Made by a program: the position numbers and the translations under genes. DNA of 64,000 nucleotides from Pogonophryne albipinna. Its lineage: Eukaryota; Chordata; Actinopteri; Perciformes; Artedidraconidae. Under the pieces are notes generated by a model. It did no database searches, was not told the DNA's origin, and saw only the letters and a program-made list of their open reading frames with translations. Each line of letters starts with the position of its first letter. Position 1 is the first letter of the stretch. Location of the stretch: NCBI GenBank assembly GCA_028583405.1, contig CM053261.1:18645825-18709824 (forward strand), read 5' to 3'. Of the stretch, positions 25,613-37,500 are shown piece after piece.

Positions 25613-28600
25613 TTCATCAGTGAGACTAAACAATTATGGACTAGAGCTCTCGTCCATAGAAAAGAATGTGCGCCAGGGAACCTACGTCCCTGAACAGTAA
25701 ACTACCTCAAGCTGCTCCTCCTTAAGAGAGACAGCAGCAATACCCAAGGCCGTAGGCCTATGCCATGATAAAGGAGACAGTGAGAGGAGAAAATTATGAA
25801 CTGTGTCAAAGGTTGAATACCTAAACAAATTATTCCCTAACAATAACATGTTTTTTATTAACTGAAATGAAAATAGTTGATTTACTGTTACCAAACTATT
25901 TTATTCACCACCACTAGCCCTGCTCTGATCTGTCTAAAAAAGGACCGATTTGCATTCAAAGCACATGTTAGACTTCCGCTAAGGATTTAAAGACTGACAT
26001 ATTAAACCGTGACCCAAATGATGGATGGGTAATCCAACAAAATCTAATGTTAGTGTGCATGTAAGCCTGCTGATTGTATATGGTGCGCTCAAACAGGCAA
26101 ACTCAGCAGACTAATACGTTATCCTGATTTTTAAATTGGGAAGTATATTAGCCCTTGGAGATACTGTATACTTTACATAATCAGTTTGACATTGGCAAAA
26201 AGAAATAAAAAGAAGTCTCACTTTATATTTTGCTGATAGTATTGAATAAAGTTTATAAAGAGCTTGACAAATTCAAGGTGTTTTATGCTTGTAAATGCAC
26301 CTAATCCTATCTCAATTAATTAAGGAAGAGGATTTTACACCTCATTATTTCCCCAAAGTCCAAAAGAGTTTTGCAATCCTATCAAAACAATGCTGAAAAT
26401 AATTAAACATCTTCAATTGAGAGGAAAGAAAGTTACATGTTAAGCCTTGGAAATCAGGAGGGGGATGGGGGAGGATAATGTAAAGATGAGAGAAACTCTA
26501 GAGAACATAAATCGTTAATGATGCCTTAACCACTGGGAGAAACTCACCAGGGTTCCTTTTAAAGTAAAACGTCCATAAACACACCCACGCCGTTAAACAA
26601 ACACTGACAGACAGTATACAACACACGCAGCGTTCAACACATCAAGTGGAAGGATCCACAAAGACTCCAGCCCCCACCTTCTGTAATCACAGTTTGTATT
26701 CACACCATCATCATGGGAATTATAAAGACCTGAAAGGGTATTTTCAAGTAAAGTTTTTCTATTATCAGGGAATCTAACAACTGAGATGAAAAGACATTGA
26801 TGCACAGGTTTAACCTTGCAAGATAAAAGCAAGGCACAACAAAACTGATGCAAGAACAGCAATCAGCGTCCGTACGTTCAGTTACAGACTTTGCTAAGCT
26901 AGCAATTAAGTGGTGTTAAGTAGCCTGTGATTTTCACACTTTGAAGTCTAATCTTTTTGTCACTAATGAGGTATTTTGGTTGAATTTAAAGTCTGCGCTA
27001 TCCCAACGGAAAAACATAACAAATATGAACTTCTAAACGATCAGGGTGCAACACTGGTGCAAAAAAAGGCCCTGTAAGAAGAAATACCGCCTGCCTTTAA
27101 AGTTCCCATTTCCACACATGCTGACAAATGTGATAAACACACACTGGGAGTGCTAATACTTCATGGGAGTTCATCATCGCTGGACTGAGACGAAAAGCAA
27201 TGAGGCTTTTTGGCAGATTTCCTGCTCACCCGGGGTTGACAAATTGCCAGGGCTCTCTGTCACAGCTCCACTTTGAGGCTGCTAACTGTTTCATCTGCCA
27301 TGAGTTAGATATCGGGCATAAAAGTAGCCCGTTGGATGCATATTCCGCACACCTTCATTTGCATCACACAACACGGAGCAATTACAGTCACTTGAATGGT
27401 AATCTGTATGAGACAAAGCTCAATGAATCAATAACTACTTTTGATGCTGATGTGTGGAATCACCTCAGATACAAATTTGACTCAGACAAGCAATTTTGAA
27501 GCTGAGTAACGAAAACAATCATCCTGAATAGCACAAGGGTGTAATTAAGGTGTTATCCAGTCAAAAGAATCCCCTGCCGATGCTGTTTGGAAGGTGTTAG
27601 CCGCTATATATTTAACTCATTATTTTCTCTCCAAAATGACTTGTAAGGTCACAATCAACACAAACAAACACTTTCTGTGAAACGCTTATTCCATAGCAAT
27701 TAAAAAAACAACATTTTATCTGTAGCCTCTACTAACAACTTTCTAAAGAGAAGCCTATTAGCTACATGTGTTTATTAAAAGTTTTTTTCAGATAATGTTA
27801 TGAGTAAGCAAGATAAATAATACAAGAACACATTCTGTAAACATGAACTCCTAACTGTAAGCATACAAATATACCATAAATTAACTATTTTTAAACTTTG
27901 CTCTCAGTTTTATGCTTTTTTCTTAACTTAAACATCACTGCAATTGCTCGTGCTTTGAATGTCCAGAATACTTTGAAATGAGTACCAATTATTTGTCATT
28001 GAAATAATGTTGTTTCACAAAAGAAAATATGTCTGCCATCTCAAATTAGCATTTACTTGGCAAAGGCAAAGCAGGAAAAGGATCTGAGAGTGTTGTCTGG
28101 CTTTGTTTCCCTACACATTAAAGCCAGGTAATTGATTAAATGATGGCTCTCTTGGTTGGTCTCATTAATATTTCTTTCATCTGTCAAATTTAGATTTTGA
28201 TTTAGAGTAGAAGAATGACCCAGATAAAAATGCTTGTTGACGTAACTAATGTTGGCCAGTTGACGAGCGGTGTCATGGCAACATTGTGAACTGGACTCTG
28301 GTGTGGCAAATCAAAAGCTTATCATGTGCACATTTTTCTAATCTCAAATGCCAGAGATTAATCCCCGGTTTTGCCAACGGCAGATTATTTTTGATTTAAC
28401 AAGCTGTTATAAGTAATGTCTCCCAGCCACCACAGTAAATACATGATGGGACTACAACTGTGTTGCCTACAAACTGTGAAATGTATTTCACAAACCTAGA
28501 GGCTGTAGATTAGTTATACCCTTTATGACTCATTTTAATTTATGACAAACAATGACTAAGAATATCCTTCTATTTAATGCCTCATCATTTCTAAAAACAC

Positions 28601-28746
28601 AAGTGACATGTATAATGTAAATGTTGTCTTGTATTTTCAGATATATGGCTGTAGTGATATCCACCCCTGCCTCCAAAGGTCTACCGATGCTTTCTTTTTT
28701 AACTCCTTGACGCCTGATGATGGCTGTTTAAATGAGTTTGGATAAT
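25613..28746. other. Non-coding, with a possible conserved island near 27.2-27.5 kb
   Basis: Unique AT-rich sequence. The 300-bp block 27200-27499 stays open for 99 codons on the plus strand, has near-balanced composition and includes a perfect octamer ATTTGCAT (27357-27364). No protein domain is visible, so a regulatory element is as likely as coding. Confidence 0.4.
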
Positions 28747-28754
28747 ATTAGTAG

Positions 28755-29286
28755 CAGAGATGGCAAAAGTACACACATCCTTAACTCAATTAGAAGTACA
28801 GATATTCATGTTTAATAATACTCTGGTAAAAGTAGAAGTACTGACTGAACTTCTTTACTCAAGTAAAAATAAAGAAGTATGGGCTTCGAAATGTACTCAA
28901 GTAAAAAGTACCCATAACTACCAACTGTTTTAAAGAGTAACTGACCTCCCTTTATATTAATAGAACAATAATCGAGCCGAGTTCTCATTGGTCCCTCTTC
29001 TTTAGAGAAGACCAGGAAATTAAGGATACACGGATCGTGTTAAAATCAATAGGCACGCAATGACTCTAAATAATAATGATCACGCCACCAAACACAGATC
29101 AAAACTAAAGTAACGAGCCTGTTTTTAAAATGTAAGAAGTAAAAGTACAGGTATTTGTGTTAAAAATGTAAGAAGTAAAAGTAAAAAGTCGTCAGAAAAA
29201 TAAGTAGTGGAGTAAAGTACTGATACCAGAAAAATGTACTTAAGTACAGCAACAAAGTATTTGTACTCCACCACTTCCCACCTCTG
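28755..29286. mobile_element. Non-autonomous hAT-type element in the TMEM132 intron
   Basis: The ends are imperfect inverted repeats: CAGAGATGGCAAAAGTAC on the left and, reverse-complemented, CAGAGGTGGGAAGTGGTGG on the right. The element is flanked by a perfect 8-bp duplication ATTAGTAG (28747-28754 and 29287-29294), which indicates the hAT superfamily. The interior is AT-rich, with many short runs like AAGTAAAAGTA near both ends that may be subterminal repeats. It has no coding capacity. It lies 44 bp into the intron downstream of the exon donor. Confidence 0.9.
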
Positions 29287-29332
29287 ATTAGTAGAGTGGC
29301 ACATTGAACAGTGTTCTCTAAGGAGGAGGTTG

Positions 29333-29343
29333 ACTCACCTGAG
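29333..29343 (-). promoter_or_regulatory. Splice donor of the TMEM132 exon
   Basis: On the minus strand the sequence is CTCAG|GTGAGT, close to the consensus donor. Reading through it gives an immediate in-frame stop (AGG TGA), which supports splicing here. Confidence 0.88.
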
Positions 29344-30260
29344 GGTGAATATTGGCACTAAGGACAGCGTAGACAGAGCCAGAAAAGTAGAGACTGTTTC
29401 TCGTTGCCGGATGGGTTTGGAGGGCGACATCACCACAAAGTTATTGTCCAGCTTCAGCTCGGACAGCGGCTGAAACAGCCTGACGCTGCCGATGCGCTGC
29501 ATGGGGGTGTGCCCTGCGTAATAGCCCATCGGCCTCTGCTGGTCTGAGCGCACAGAGCTGCCCTTCCTTGAATCCTCCAAGTTGCAGTCTCCGCTGTCCG
29601 TGGTTTGAACCATGTAGTAGAGCTCCACAGGCGTTCCCTGGGCTTGCTCCGAGACCCTCTGCCTGCCCGGTCTCACTGTGGGCAGGCTGAACCAGCTGGC
29701 GAGGGGCTCGAGCTCGGCCACGCATATCCCCAGCTCACCTTTTAGCCTGCATGTCCCGCGCACCTCTTGAGTCTCGTGGAAGGCGAACATCCTGACGCAG
29801 GGCAGCTTGTGGATGGCGCTGTAATCATCCCAGTCCCTCCCCGCGATGTAGAACAACACTTGGACTTTTGGCCAACTGGGGTGAATCCTGTCGCTGATGA
29901 TATAGGTGTGGACCTTCCAGTTGAATGTGAAGAGAGGCGGCGATGCTGATGTTGGCGCTGATGATGTACCGAAGGTTGGGGGGTTGAAGGGCCCCGGCAG
30001 CGTCTGCAGCAGATCCAGAGGGACCGGCTGCTGGACAGACAGCGGCCCGTAACTAGCGTTGACAAACGGCATCTGCCGGGCCTGGTGGATGAAGAAAGAC
30101 TCGGTGCGAGCCTGCAGGCTGGAGTTCCTCATTAGGTCCTGGTTGGCCTCCTGTAGGAAGAACGCCGACTCCGCGTTGAAGATCTGGTAGTTGACAGGCA
30201 GATAGATTGGCGTGGGGCCGTACCTCTGAAGACCCTCCAGGATCACCTTGCTATCCACCA
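29339..30260 (-). CDS. tmem132: Internal exon of a TMEM132-family transmembrane protein (N-terminal extracellular region)
   Basis: This exon encodes 306 complete codons plus split codons at both ends. It is bounded by a pyrimidine-rich acceptor ending TTTGTTTCAG (just above 30260) and a donor CTCAG|GTGAGT (29338 downward), so it enters in phase 1 and leaves in phase 2. The protein contains the family signatures FFLQEANQDLMRNSSLQ, NASYGP, PKVQVLFYIAGRDWDD, LPCVRMFAFHETQEVRG and GTPVELYY, and ends in FTLR, where I recall the family exon ending. Two N-glycosylation sequons (NSS, NAS) and four cysteines (LPC, GTC, GIC, GDC) suit an extracellular domain. TMEM132 proteins are single-pass type I membrane proteins with cohesin-like and Ig-like domains, proposed to act in neural cell adhesion and cytoskeletal linkage. 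The exon is clearly more GC-rich than its flanks. No frame damage is seen, so it is probably functional. The signal-peptide exon and later exons were not found. It resembles the B/C/D branch more than A or E, but I cannot fix the paralogue. Confidence 0.93.
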
Positions 30261-30290
30261 CTGAAACAAAGAGAGGAGAAGGAAATGTTA
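30261..30290 (-). promoter_or_regulatory. Splice acceptor of the TMEM132 exon
   Basis: Read on the minus strand, a tract of CT-rich sequence (TTCCTTCTCCTCTCTTTG) runs into TTTCAG and then the exon starting TGGTGGATAG. This is a strong vertebrate-type acceptor and it fixes the exon start. The open frame continues beyond it only by chance. Confidence 0.85.
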
Positions 30291-30971
30291 TCTCACCACT
30301 AACCTTTGTTGCAACAACTGAGGTAAAAGCATCTGGAGTAATCCATTTCTGGTCATGCTTCACGGTACTTATTGTTGAAGATGCTTTGTCTAAACCGTAT
30401 CAGCAAAACCTGAGCCAGGTGTGAAATCAAAGAGCAGAATGAGCAAAATTGGAGAAAATAATTCACGACCTGGATGGCAGCATTTCATATTTAAAAAAAC
30501 ATTTGGATGCATTGCGTGAAGCAATCATATCTACAGTCGGTTCTAGCGGTGAATGTTAAATGGTTTGTTGGAGGCATTCCGAATGCTATCACCTTCATGA
30601 GCCGCTGCTCTTATTTAAAATAATTTGTTAGAACACTTACGTCTTTCTGAGTCTCTTGCTTATCAGTGTTGCCCACGTTCCCTCCAACTCTCAAACCTTT
30701 TCATTGTGACAATCTGTTTATCTCTTCATTAATTTCTCTGTCCTTGCATTTGCTTTCCTCTTTTGACTTGATCTCCTTTTTCCTTCATGAATCCCTTCCT
30801 CTGCTTTTCCAATCTCCTCTTATTAGGGATGCAAAATCTGACTGTCTCGGTCCTCATACCTTTGTCCATTGGCCGACACCAAGTACTGATATAAATGTTA
30901 ATTTAATAAGCTTTATGCCTTACTGTGACAACGTGACTGACATCTTGACTTAAACATTGATTGATTTAAAT

Positions 30972-32019
30972 TAGGGCTGTCAAACGATTAAAAAATGTAA
31001 TCAGATTAATCACAGCTTAAAAATTAATTAATCATGATTAATCACCATTCGAACTATGTCCAAAATATGCCATTTATTTATGTTATTGTTGTGGGAATGG
31101 AAAGATAAATGAAAGAAGGCGGATATATCCATTTAACATACAGTATCTATGTTTATTATAACATTTTTCTGTGTGTCAAAATGAAAGACAACCCACACAC
31201 CTATCAATCATCAAACCGTGGGGTCTTAATTCATTACGTGTTGATTTCTATCAACGGGGGAGTACTTCAGGAAAGTTGACAGAGGGGGGGGGGGGGGGGG
31301 GGGGCTAGTGGAGTAATTCGTGACCACAGAGTACGAACGTTGTGATCAGCTGTTTTAGCCCAGTTCTCCAGTGAAGGGGGGGGGGGGAGTCTCCCTCCGC
31401 AGCCGGTTGGCGTAGTTTTGGCACAATTCCGTTGTACAGACCGACGTTAACAGCAGCCCTGTCTGTGCACACGGAGACCGACTCTGTCGTCCGGTGATCT
31501 AACCGCCTTCTGGAAAAGCTTCACAAGTACGTCGGTACGCAAATGCGCTTTGTGACACAAGTTTCAGATTACGCACATAACCTGCGTACCAGTTATGTGC
31601 ACCCCTGTACTACAGCAAAAGTATTCTCCGTCGGGACTTCCTGCAACAACACCGACATTATCAAAGATGTTCTATTGAGAAGACGATCACTACGTGACAA
31701 AAGTTTTCAAGACCGTTTCTGGTCTTCGGTATTTCCAGACAAGTGGCTACTGAAATCAATCTGACTAACTGCTGTCTGTGCAATTTACTCCGCGCGAGTT
31801 GGCAGACTTTATTTTGCTTACTTTAACATCATTTTTCATGGTGGGGCTAAGCCATTTCTTGGTATGGGTGTAGCCTACCCCAGCCATACCCTGGCGCTGC
31901 CACTGGTGGCACGTATGGGACGGGCCATTCTGCACATGCGTTAAATGCGTTAAATATTTTAACGCAATTAATTAAAAAAATTAATTACCGCCGTTAACGC
32001 GATAATTTTGACAGCACTA
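30972..32019. mobile_element. Non-autonomous hAT-type element, 1048 bp
   Basis: The left end TAGGGCTGTCAAACGATTA and the reverse-complemented right end TAGTGCTGTCAAAATTATC form terminal inverted repeats. A perfect 8-bp duplication ATTTAAAT flanks it (30964-30971 and 32020-32027). AT-rich subterminal arms with TTAAT/TTAAC motifs surround a more GC-rich core that carries two G-runs. No transposase frame is visible. It lies about 0.7 kb from the TMEM132 exon, in the upstream intron. Confidence 0.9.
31284..31387 (+). repeat. Two poly-G tracts (21 G and 12 G)
   Basis: There are uninterrupted runs of 21 G (31284-31304) and 12 G (31376-31387) inside the hAT element. Such tracts can form G-quadruplexes and often vary in length between individuals or sequencing reads. 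Confidence 0.9.
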
Positions 32020-32139
32020 ATTTAAATGCAACAAACTAATAAACAGATACAAAAATACTGAATTATGTATATATCGTGCACCAGCAAATTGGTTAAAAAA
32101 ATCTACATTCAAGTTTAAACCTTTTACAATTTTCCTTAA

Positions 32140-32490
32140 AGGTGGGGTAGGTAATTTTGGAGAAACCAGCTCGAGTGCGCTAGAATTTGAAAATACTTCC
32201 ACTTCCTTACAGAGCCCCTCCTCCAACACACACGAACGCCCACATGACCAATGAGGGCACGAGATAAGTTTGTCCAGATGGAAGGCTGACAGGCAGGTAG
32301 GCCATCCAGTTATTTTAGCCCCGGCTAAAATGATTGGTCGTGCTTTTTACAGTACTACGGCTTCCACAGATGACATTTTTTAATGTATTTATTGTCAAAG
32401 CATTTAATATATTCATTGCTATCGGGATGTTAAGAGCATTCCATGGAATTTAACAAAAAGTGTTTCTGAAATAAATTACATACCCCACCT
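32140..32490. mobile_element. TTAA-flanked non-autonomous element, family 2, short copy
   Basis: The terminal repeats are AGGTGGGGTAGGTAATTT on the left and, reverse-complemented, AGGTGGGGTATGTAATTT on the right. TTAA lies directly outside both ends (32136-32139 and 32491-32494). The interior matches the longer copy at 18856-19997 at both ends but lacks about 0.75 kb of its middle. TTAA duplications suggest the Kolobok or piggyBac type. The AGG terminus favours Kolobok. Confidence 0.88.
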
Positions 32491-33348
32491 TTAATTGCTT
32501 GGCAACAATGAAAATAGGATCTGCTAATAACTCATTATTAAATACTAAACATCTTGTATAACACTTTTTCACATCTTTAAAATAAATCAAAGTTAACACA
32601 AGTCTCATAGAAAGACCAATAACTCTATTGGATTAACTGTTTCAAACAAATGGAACACATATTCATAGCTGATAGCAATTACTTACTTGATTATATAAGT
32701 GTTGAGCACCTTTTGTAATAATACTTTTTTTACACAACACTGCAATCAGCAATCAGTCTAAAGAAGTCACCTCTGAGTATTTCTGGGTTAGGGTGAACTT
32801 CTTTAGTGTTTCTTTTGTGAAGAAAGAATGCAGTACAAAAACTGTAACATAATGACTGTCTGAATGTGTCTAGTCCAGGTGCTTACTTTGTATCTCACAT
32901 ATTAACCACAGTTCATGGGCACGGAAAGAACTGCACACGAGCATAAAAGGAACTAAGTCAACCATTTTTTTTTATTTCCAAAAGGGCATTCAATAAGAGT
33001 TGAAAGGTGAAGGAGCTGTGTGTGGTTTTTAGTCTCTTGTAAAATAATCTTTGGAGAAAATAATTGGTTTATGCTATGGTATGCCTGCTTGCCTTCTTTT
33101 GCAATTTCACTGCTGCAAAAACGGAATGCTATAGAGTTAGCTGTGGGCTATCATTCAAACCCAGTTATTTTAGCCCTTTTTTTACATTTAAGGGAGATAG
33201 GCACCATCAAAGTATGCCAAATTAGCTATTGGCAGTTCTTATTTGAAATGTATGCATAGATTTACAGACAACTATCACTGGAAACAAAAATAAAATAAAT
33301 TCCATTTATATTATAAAGAGTTTGGAGTAGGATTATTTTATGTATAAT

Positions 33349-34213
33349 GTGCCCATAAACTGGCCTCACAACCGCAGACCACGTGTAACCACACCAACCC
33401 AGGACCTCCACATCCAGCATGTTCACCTCCAAGATCGTCTGAGACCAGCCACTCGGACAGCTGCTGCAACAATCGGTTTGCATAACCAAAGAATTTCTGC
33501 ACAAACTGTCAGAAAGGGAAGCTCATCTGCATGCTCGTCGTCCTCATCGGGGTCTCGACCTGACTCCGGTTCGTCGTCGTAACCGACTTGAGTGGGTAAA
33601 TGATCACATTCGATGGCGTCTGGCACGTTGGAGAGGTGTTCTCTTCACAGATGAATCCCGGTTTTCACTGTTCAGGGCAGATGGCAGACAGCGTGTGTGG
33701 CGTTGTGTGGGTGAGCGGTTTTCTGATGTCAATGTTGTGAATCGAGTGGCCCATGGTGGTGGTGGGGTTATGGTATGGGCAGGCGTATGTTATGGACGAC
33801 GAACACAGGTGCATTTTATTGATGGTATTGTGAATGCACAGAGATACCGTGACGAGATCCTGAGGTCTATTGTTGTGCCATTCATCCACGACCATCACCT
33901 CATGTTGCAGCATGATAATGCATGGCCCCATGTTGCAAGGATCTGTACACAATTCCTGGAGGCTGAAAACATCCCAGTTCTTGCATGGCCAGCATACTCA
34001 CCGGACATGTCACCCATTGAGCATGTTTGGGATGCTCTGGATCGGCGTATACGACAGCGTGTTCCAGTTCCTGCCAATATCCAGCAACTTGGCACAGCCA
34101 TTGAAGAGGAGTGGACCAACATTCCACAGGCCACAATCAACAACCTGATCAACTCTATGCGAAGGAGATGTGTTGCACTGCGTGAGGCAAATGGTGGTCA
34201 CACCAGATACTGA
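33349..34213 (+). pseudogene. Tc1-like DD34E transposase, truncated and frameshifted
   Basis: The transposase cut-and-pastes DNA at TA sites in the nucleus. The first 160 bases encode part of the helix-turn-helix region (HLQDRLRPATRTAAATIGLH). The frame then shifts near 33510, apparently by loss of about 8 bases. From there to the stop at 34213 the catalytic domain is open. D of FTDESRF, D of QHDNAWPH and E of SPDMSPIEHVWD are all present, with 34 residues between the second D and the E. HDNAWPH carries W where R is usual. A typical product is about 340 residues, and about 270 remain here in two frames. No start codon or N-terminal DNA-binding region remains, so it is non-functional, though the well-kept catalytic part suggests a fairly recent copy. 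Confidence 0.9.
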
Positions 34214-34535
34214 CTGGTTTTCAGACCCCCCCAGACCCCCCCAATAAAGCAAAACTGCACGTTTCAGAGTGGCCTTTTATTGTGGCCAGCCTAAGGCACA
34301 CCTGTGCAATAATCATGCTGTCTAATCAGCATCTTGATATGCCACACCTGTGAGGTGGGATGGATTATCTCGGCAAAGGAGAAGTGCTCACTATCACAGA
34401 TTTTTTCAGATTTGTGAACAATATTTGAGAGAAATGGTTATTTTGTGTATATAGAAAATGTTTTAGATCTTTGAGTTCATCTCATGAAAAATGGGAGCAA
34501 AAACAACAGTGTTGCATTTATATTTTTGTTCAGTG
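33349..34535 (+). mobile_element. Tc1/mariner-type transposon, 5'-truncated
   Basis: The right terminus reads ATATTTTTGTTCAGTG followed by TA (34536-34537), the usual Tc1 end and target, and upstream of it is a typical long Tc1 inverted-repeat sequence. The left inverted repeat and the first part of the transposase are missing. Similarity starts abruptly near CCCATAAACTGGCCTCACAA. An AATAAA signal follows the coding region at 34243-34248. The element cannot move by itself, having only one end. Confidence 0.9.
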
Positions 34536-34537
34536 TA

Positions 34538-37500
34538 ATAACTTCCTGTATCCTCGCACATGATCTATACCTTATGTCTCTGCCTTCTCGCATCCCCTCC
34601 AGCTATCCTAAGCCCCCCCTCATAGGGAGACATGCCTATGTATCTAAACATTGATCTGTTCGGTATTGGTAGAAGAACTCCGGTATGTGTTAGTGATGCC
34701 CAACATTTGTTGAAGAGCTTACTTTCTTGGGGGTTTTGTTTACTGCCTCAGCTCACTCATGCCCATCCAACCCCACCTAATGTGGCTCTAAAACCTTCGT
34801 CAATCCCTCCTTCCCTTCATCCAGCAAATCCTCCCCACCCCCTGTTTCTCTCCGCCATCGAGCTCCAGATAGTGGGACTGATAGAGTAGCCCATGAGAGC
34901 CCATTGATTTTCTGTCCCGTCGCCTCTGCGCTATTGGAGACGGTGTGGCAGTGAATCGTGACGATCCGTAGCAGCCGAGCAACGACCGGCATCAAGCACA
35001 GAGGCAGCATCTCTGCAATATCATCATTTCATATGAAGTTAGCTTTTAAGAGAACATGGAAATATTGAAAGCTTGAAACACTGATGAAAATGACCTCATA
35101 TCTATCTAATAATCAATACCTCTTATATGTAGAGAGTCATGAAAAGGGAGGTCATGTTGCCCTGCTCCAGGCTATTTACAGAATTAGTGGAGACATTAGA
35201 GAGCACATGCTGCTAAAATGCTGTTTTTATTATCTTCCTCTTATTTGTATTATCATAAGGCGCTGTGCCAATGTGACCCAGCCTAATGAATCGCACTGAG
35301 GATATACAATCCCTTTTCATTGTTCACAACTTTCATGTCTGGAAAGCTGCATTGTGGTATATCACACAGGTCAGGATGTGGAAGGAAACTTCAATGGCAG
35401 GAGCAAAAAACAATATCAAAGCATCCTTTTTTTATAAGTCCATAATTCCAAAATAAACACAAACAGTTTCCCAGACGAGTCTTCCACAGCTCTGAAAGTA
35501 ATGACGGCTGCAGCCACAAAGCCGAACCTAATTACAGACCTCAATTCACTATAATAATATGCATTCAAAGTAAAAGCGTCTCACACTGATATGGAAGACA
35601 AATATATGAAAATAATTAGAATGAATCACAAATATAAATTGCACTATAACATTTTCTTTTTTGTTTGTATTACTGGCAAACACTTAATTCAAACTCCTCG
35701 GACTCCAGAGTTAAACATTATCAAACTGCATCCCTGATGTGAGGAAGATATAAAAAAGACATCCTGAGGTAGTTCACATTAGTGTCTGCTGGTACCCAGT
35801 TTTGACTGAGAGAATTATGTTTACCCTTTAAAATGACAAAAAAGAGCAATGTCAAATGGGGAGCAACTGCTGGATCATGCTTAAAGCACAGTGAGCGGAT
35901 TCTCCTTTCCCACTTTTACTCGGTGATGTGACACACTGTCCTACTTCCCACTTACTATGACAGAGATGGGACTAAACACCTCATTACACTCGGAAAAATG
36001 TTGTAATCTGTAACTTCAGATTTGGAATATGTCCCTTTCCATGACACCAATAGCACGACGTGAAAAGAGAGGCAAAGCCGGTGTGATTTGCAGCCCAGAG
36101 TTACCCTTGGATTTCATGTCGGCAGCCACTGTACTTGTAAATCATGTCTGGAGGACTGGTGCTGCAAATGAAAAAAGGGATGATTTGTGCTGATAACTTA
36201 ACCCCTGCGGTAAATCCTGGTTGTAAACTCTCATGCAGGATTTCTTGGGCACTGCCAGCCCCTCAGGACGCGGGCCCGAGGAGTCGGATCACATCACACG
36301 GCTGAACAGAACTGGCCTCATCATTAGACAGATGTTACATTCAGGATCTTGATGTTATATTCATGTAGTGTGAGCCAGAGGGGGGCACACAGGAGCATGG
36401 GACTACAAATTAAAACACATTTAAAGTATTTTCCATAGCATAGCCACAACATGCGGCAGATCAACTTTTAAAATAAAATCCCAAAATAGAATTAAAGCTC
36501 TCATGTCCCCGAGACAGCCATGTGTGGCTTTGAATTAAACCGTTTCTTATCATCACCTGTTCTCATCCCTGGCGACCTGAGTAGAACTTAAACCCAAGAA
36601 ATATATAATCCCTTCATCTTGCCTCCCCTCCTCCTCATCCTATCTTTATCCTCCACCATGAGTGAATCTTGCAAACCAGGCCCTGATCAAACATATTAAG
36701 TTGGCCTGGCTTCAATATTATATTAATCAAACAGATGTCCTGATATGGAATCTATAGGGAGAGAAGTGTTGGGATGATGGAGGTAAGTGGTGGGAGGACA
36801 AAATGGAGATGGAGCTGGGAAGTGGGAGGAGGTGGCGATGGTGGATTGTCTTCTTGTAAGTGCTCAGAGAAAGTCAAAAGACTACAGCACATTACATGCT
36901 TCCTTCACTGTAGGATTTAAAATTAGACTTGTTTTTCTTGTAGAGCATTCACCAACACGGCAGAACATTGCTCCCGCCAGCTTTAGCAACACCTGTACAA
37001 GAGTTCGCTGCTTTCAGACCCGCTGATGCAACTCTTACCGTCTCATTTCGCACTGCAAGATAAGAAAAACAAAGAAACATGGCCAATGACAAGGCGTGCA
37101 TTTGAAATCGAATACAATTTCTTTTTTCTGTCTTTTTTTTTACAGACCTTTTCTTTGAGCAATCAAAGGGAAGGTCTGCCAATGTTGTGCATGTTTCTTC
37201 TTGTGGCAAAATGCTAAAATAAGACCAAAACCAGCAATTGAATAACCCTTTCTAAAAAGCAAAGCTAATTTAGCTTATAGCTTATTTCTCATGCCATAGA
37301 GCAAGTCACACAAATAGGGGACATTTTTCTTCCTTACTATTTACATTGGCACTGTTGTGTATTTATTTTCAATCCCCGTCATTGCCTGATTTAGATTAAT
37401 CCATATCTGAAATTAGTCCAACACAAATGGAATGTTATTTTGAATAGCATTTGCTTACATTTTATAGCAAACTCCCTCACCTTTTAGTCACTATGACTTA

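Noticed and set aside
29441..30065. Additional frames (94 and 107 codons) inside the TMEM132 exon
   Set aside because: They are alternative-frame readings of the real exon.
33423..34252. Minus-strand frames opposite the Tc1 transposase
   Set aside because: Shadows of the transposase coding sequence.
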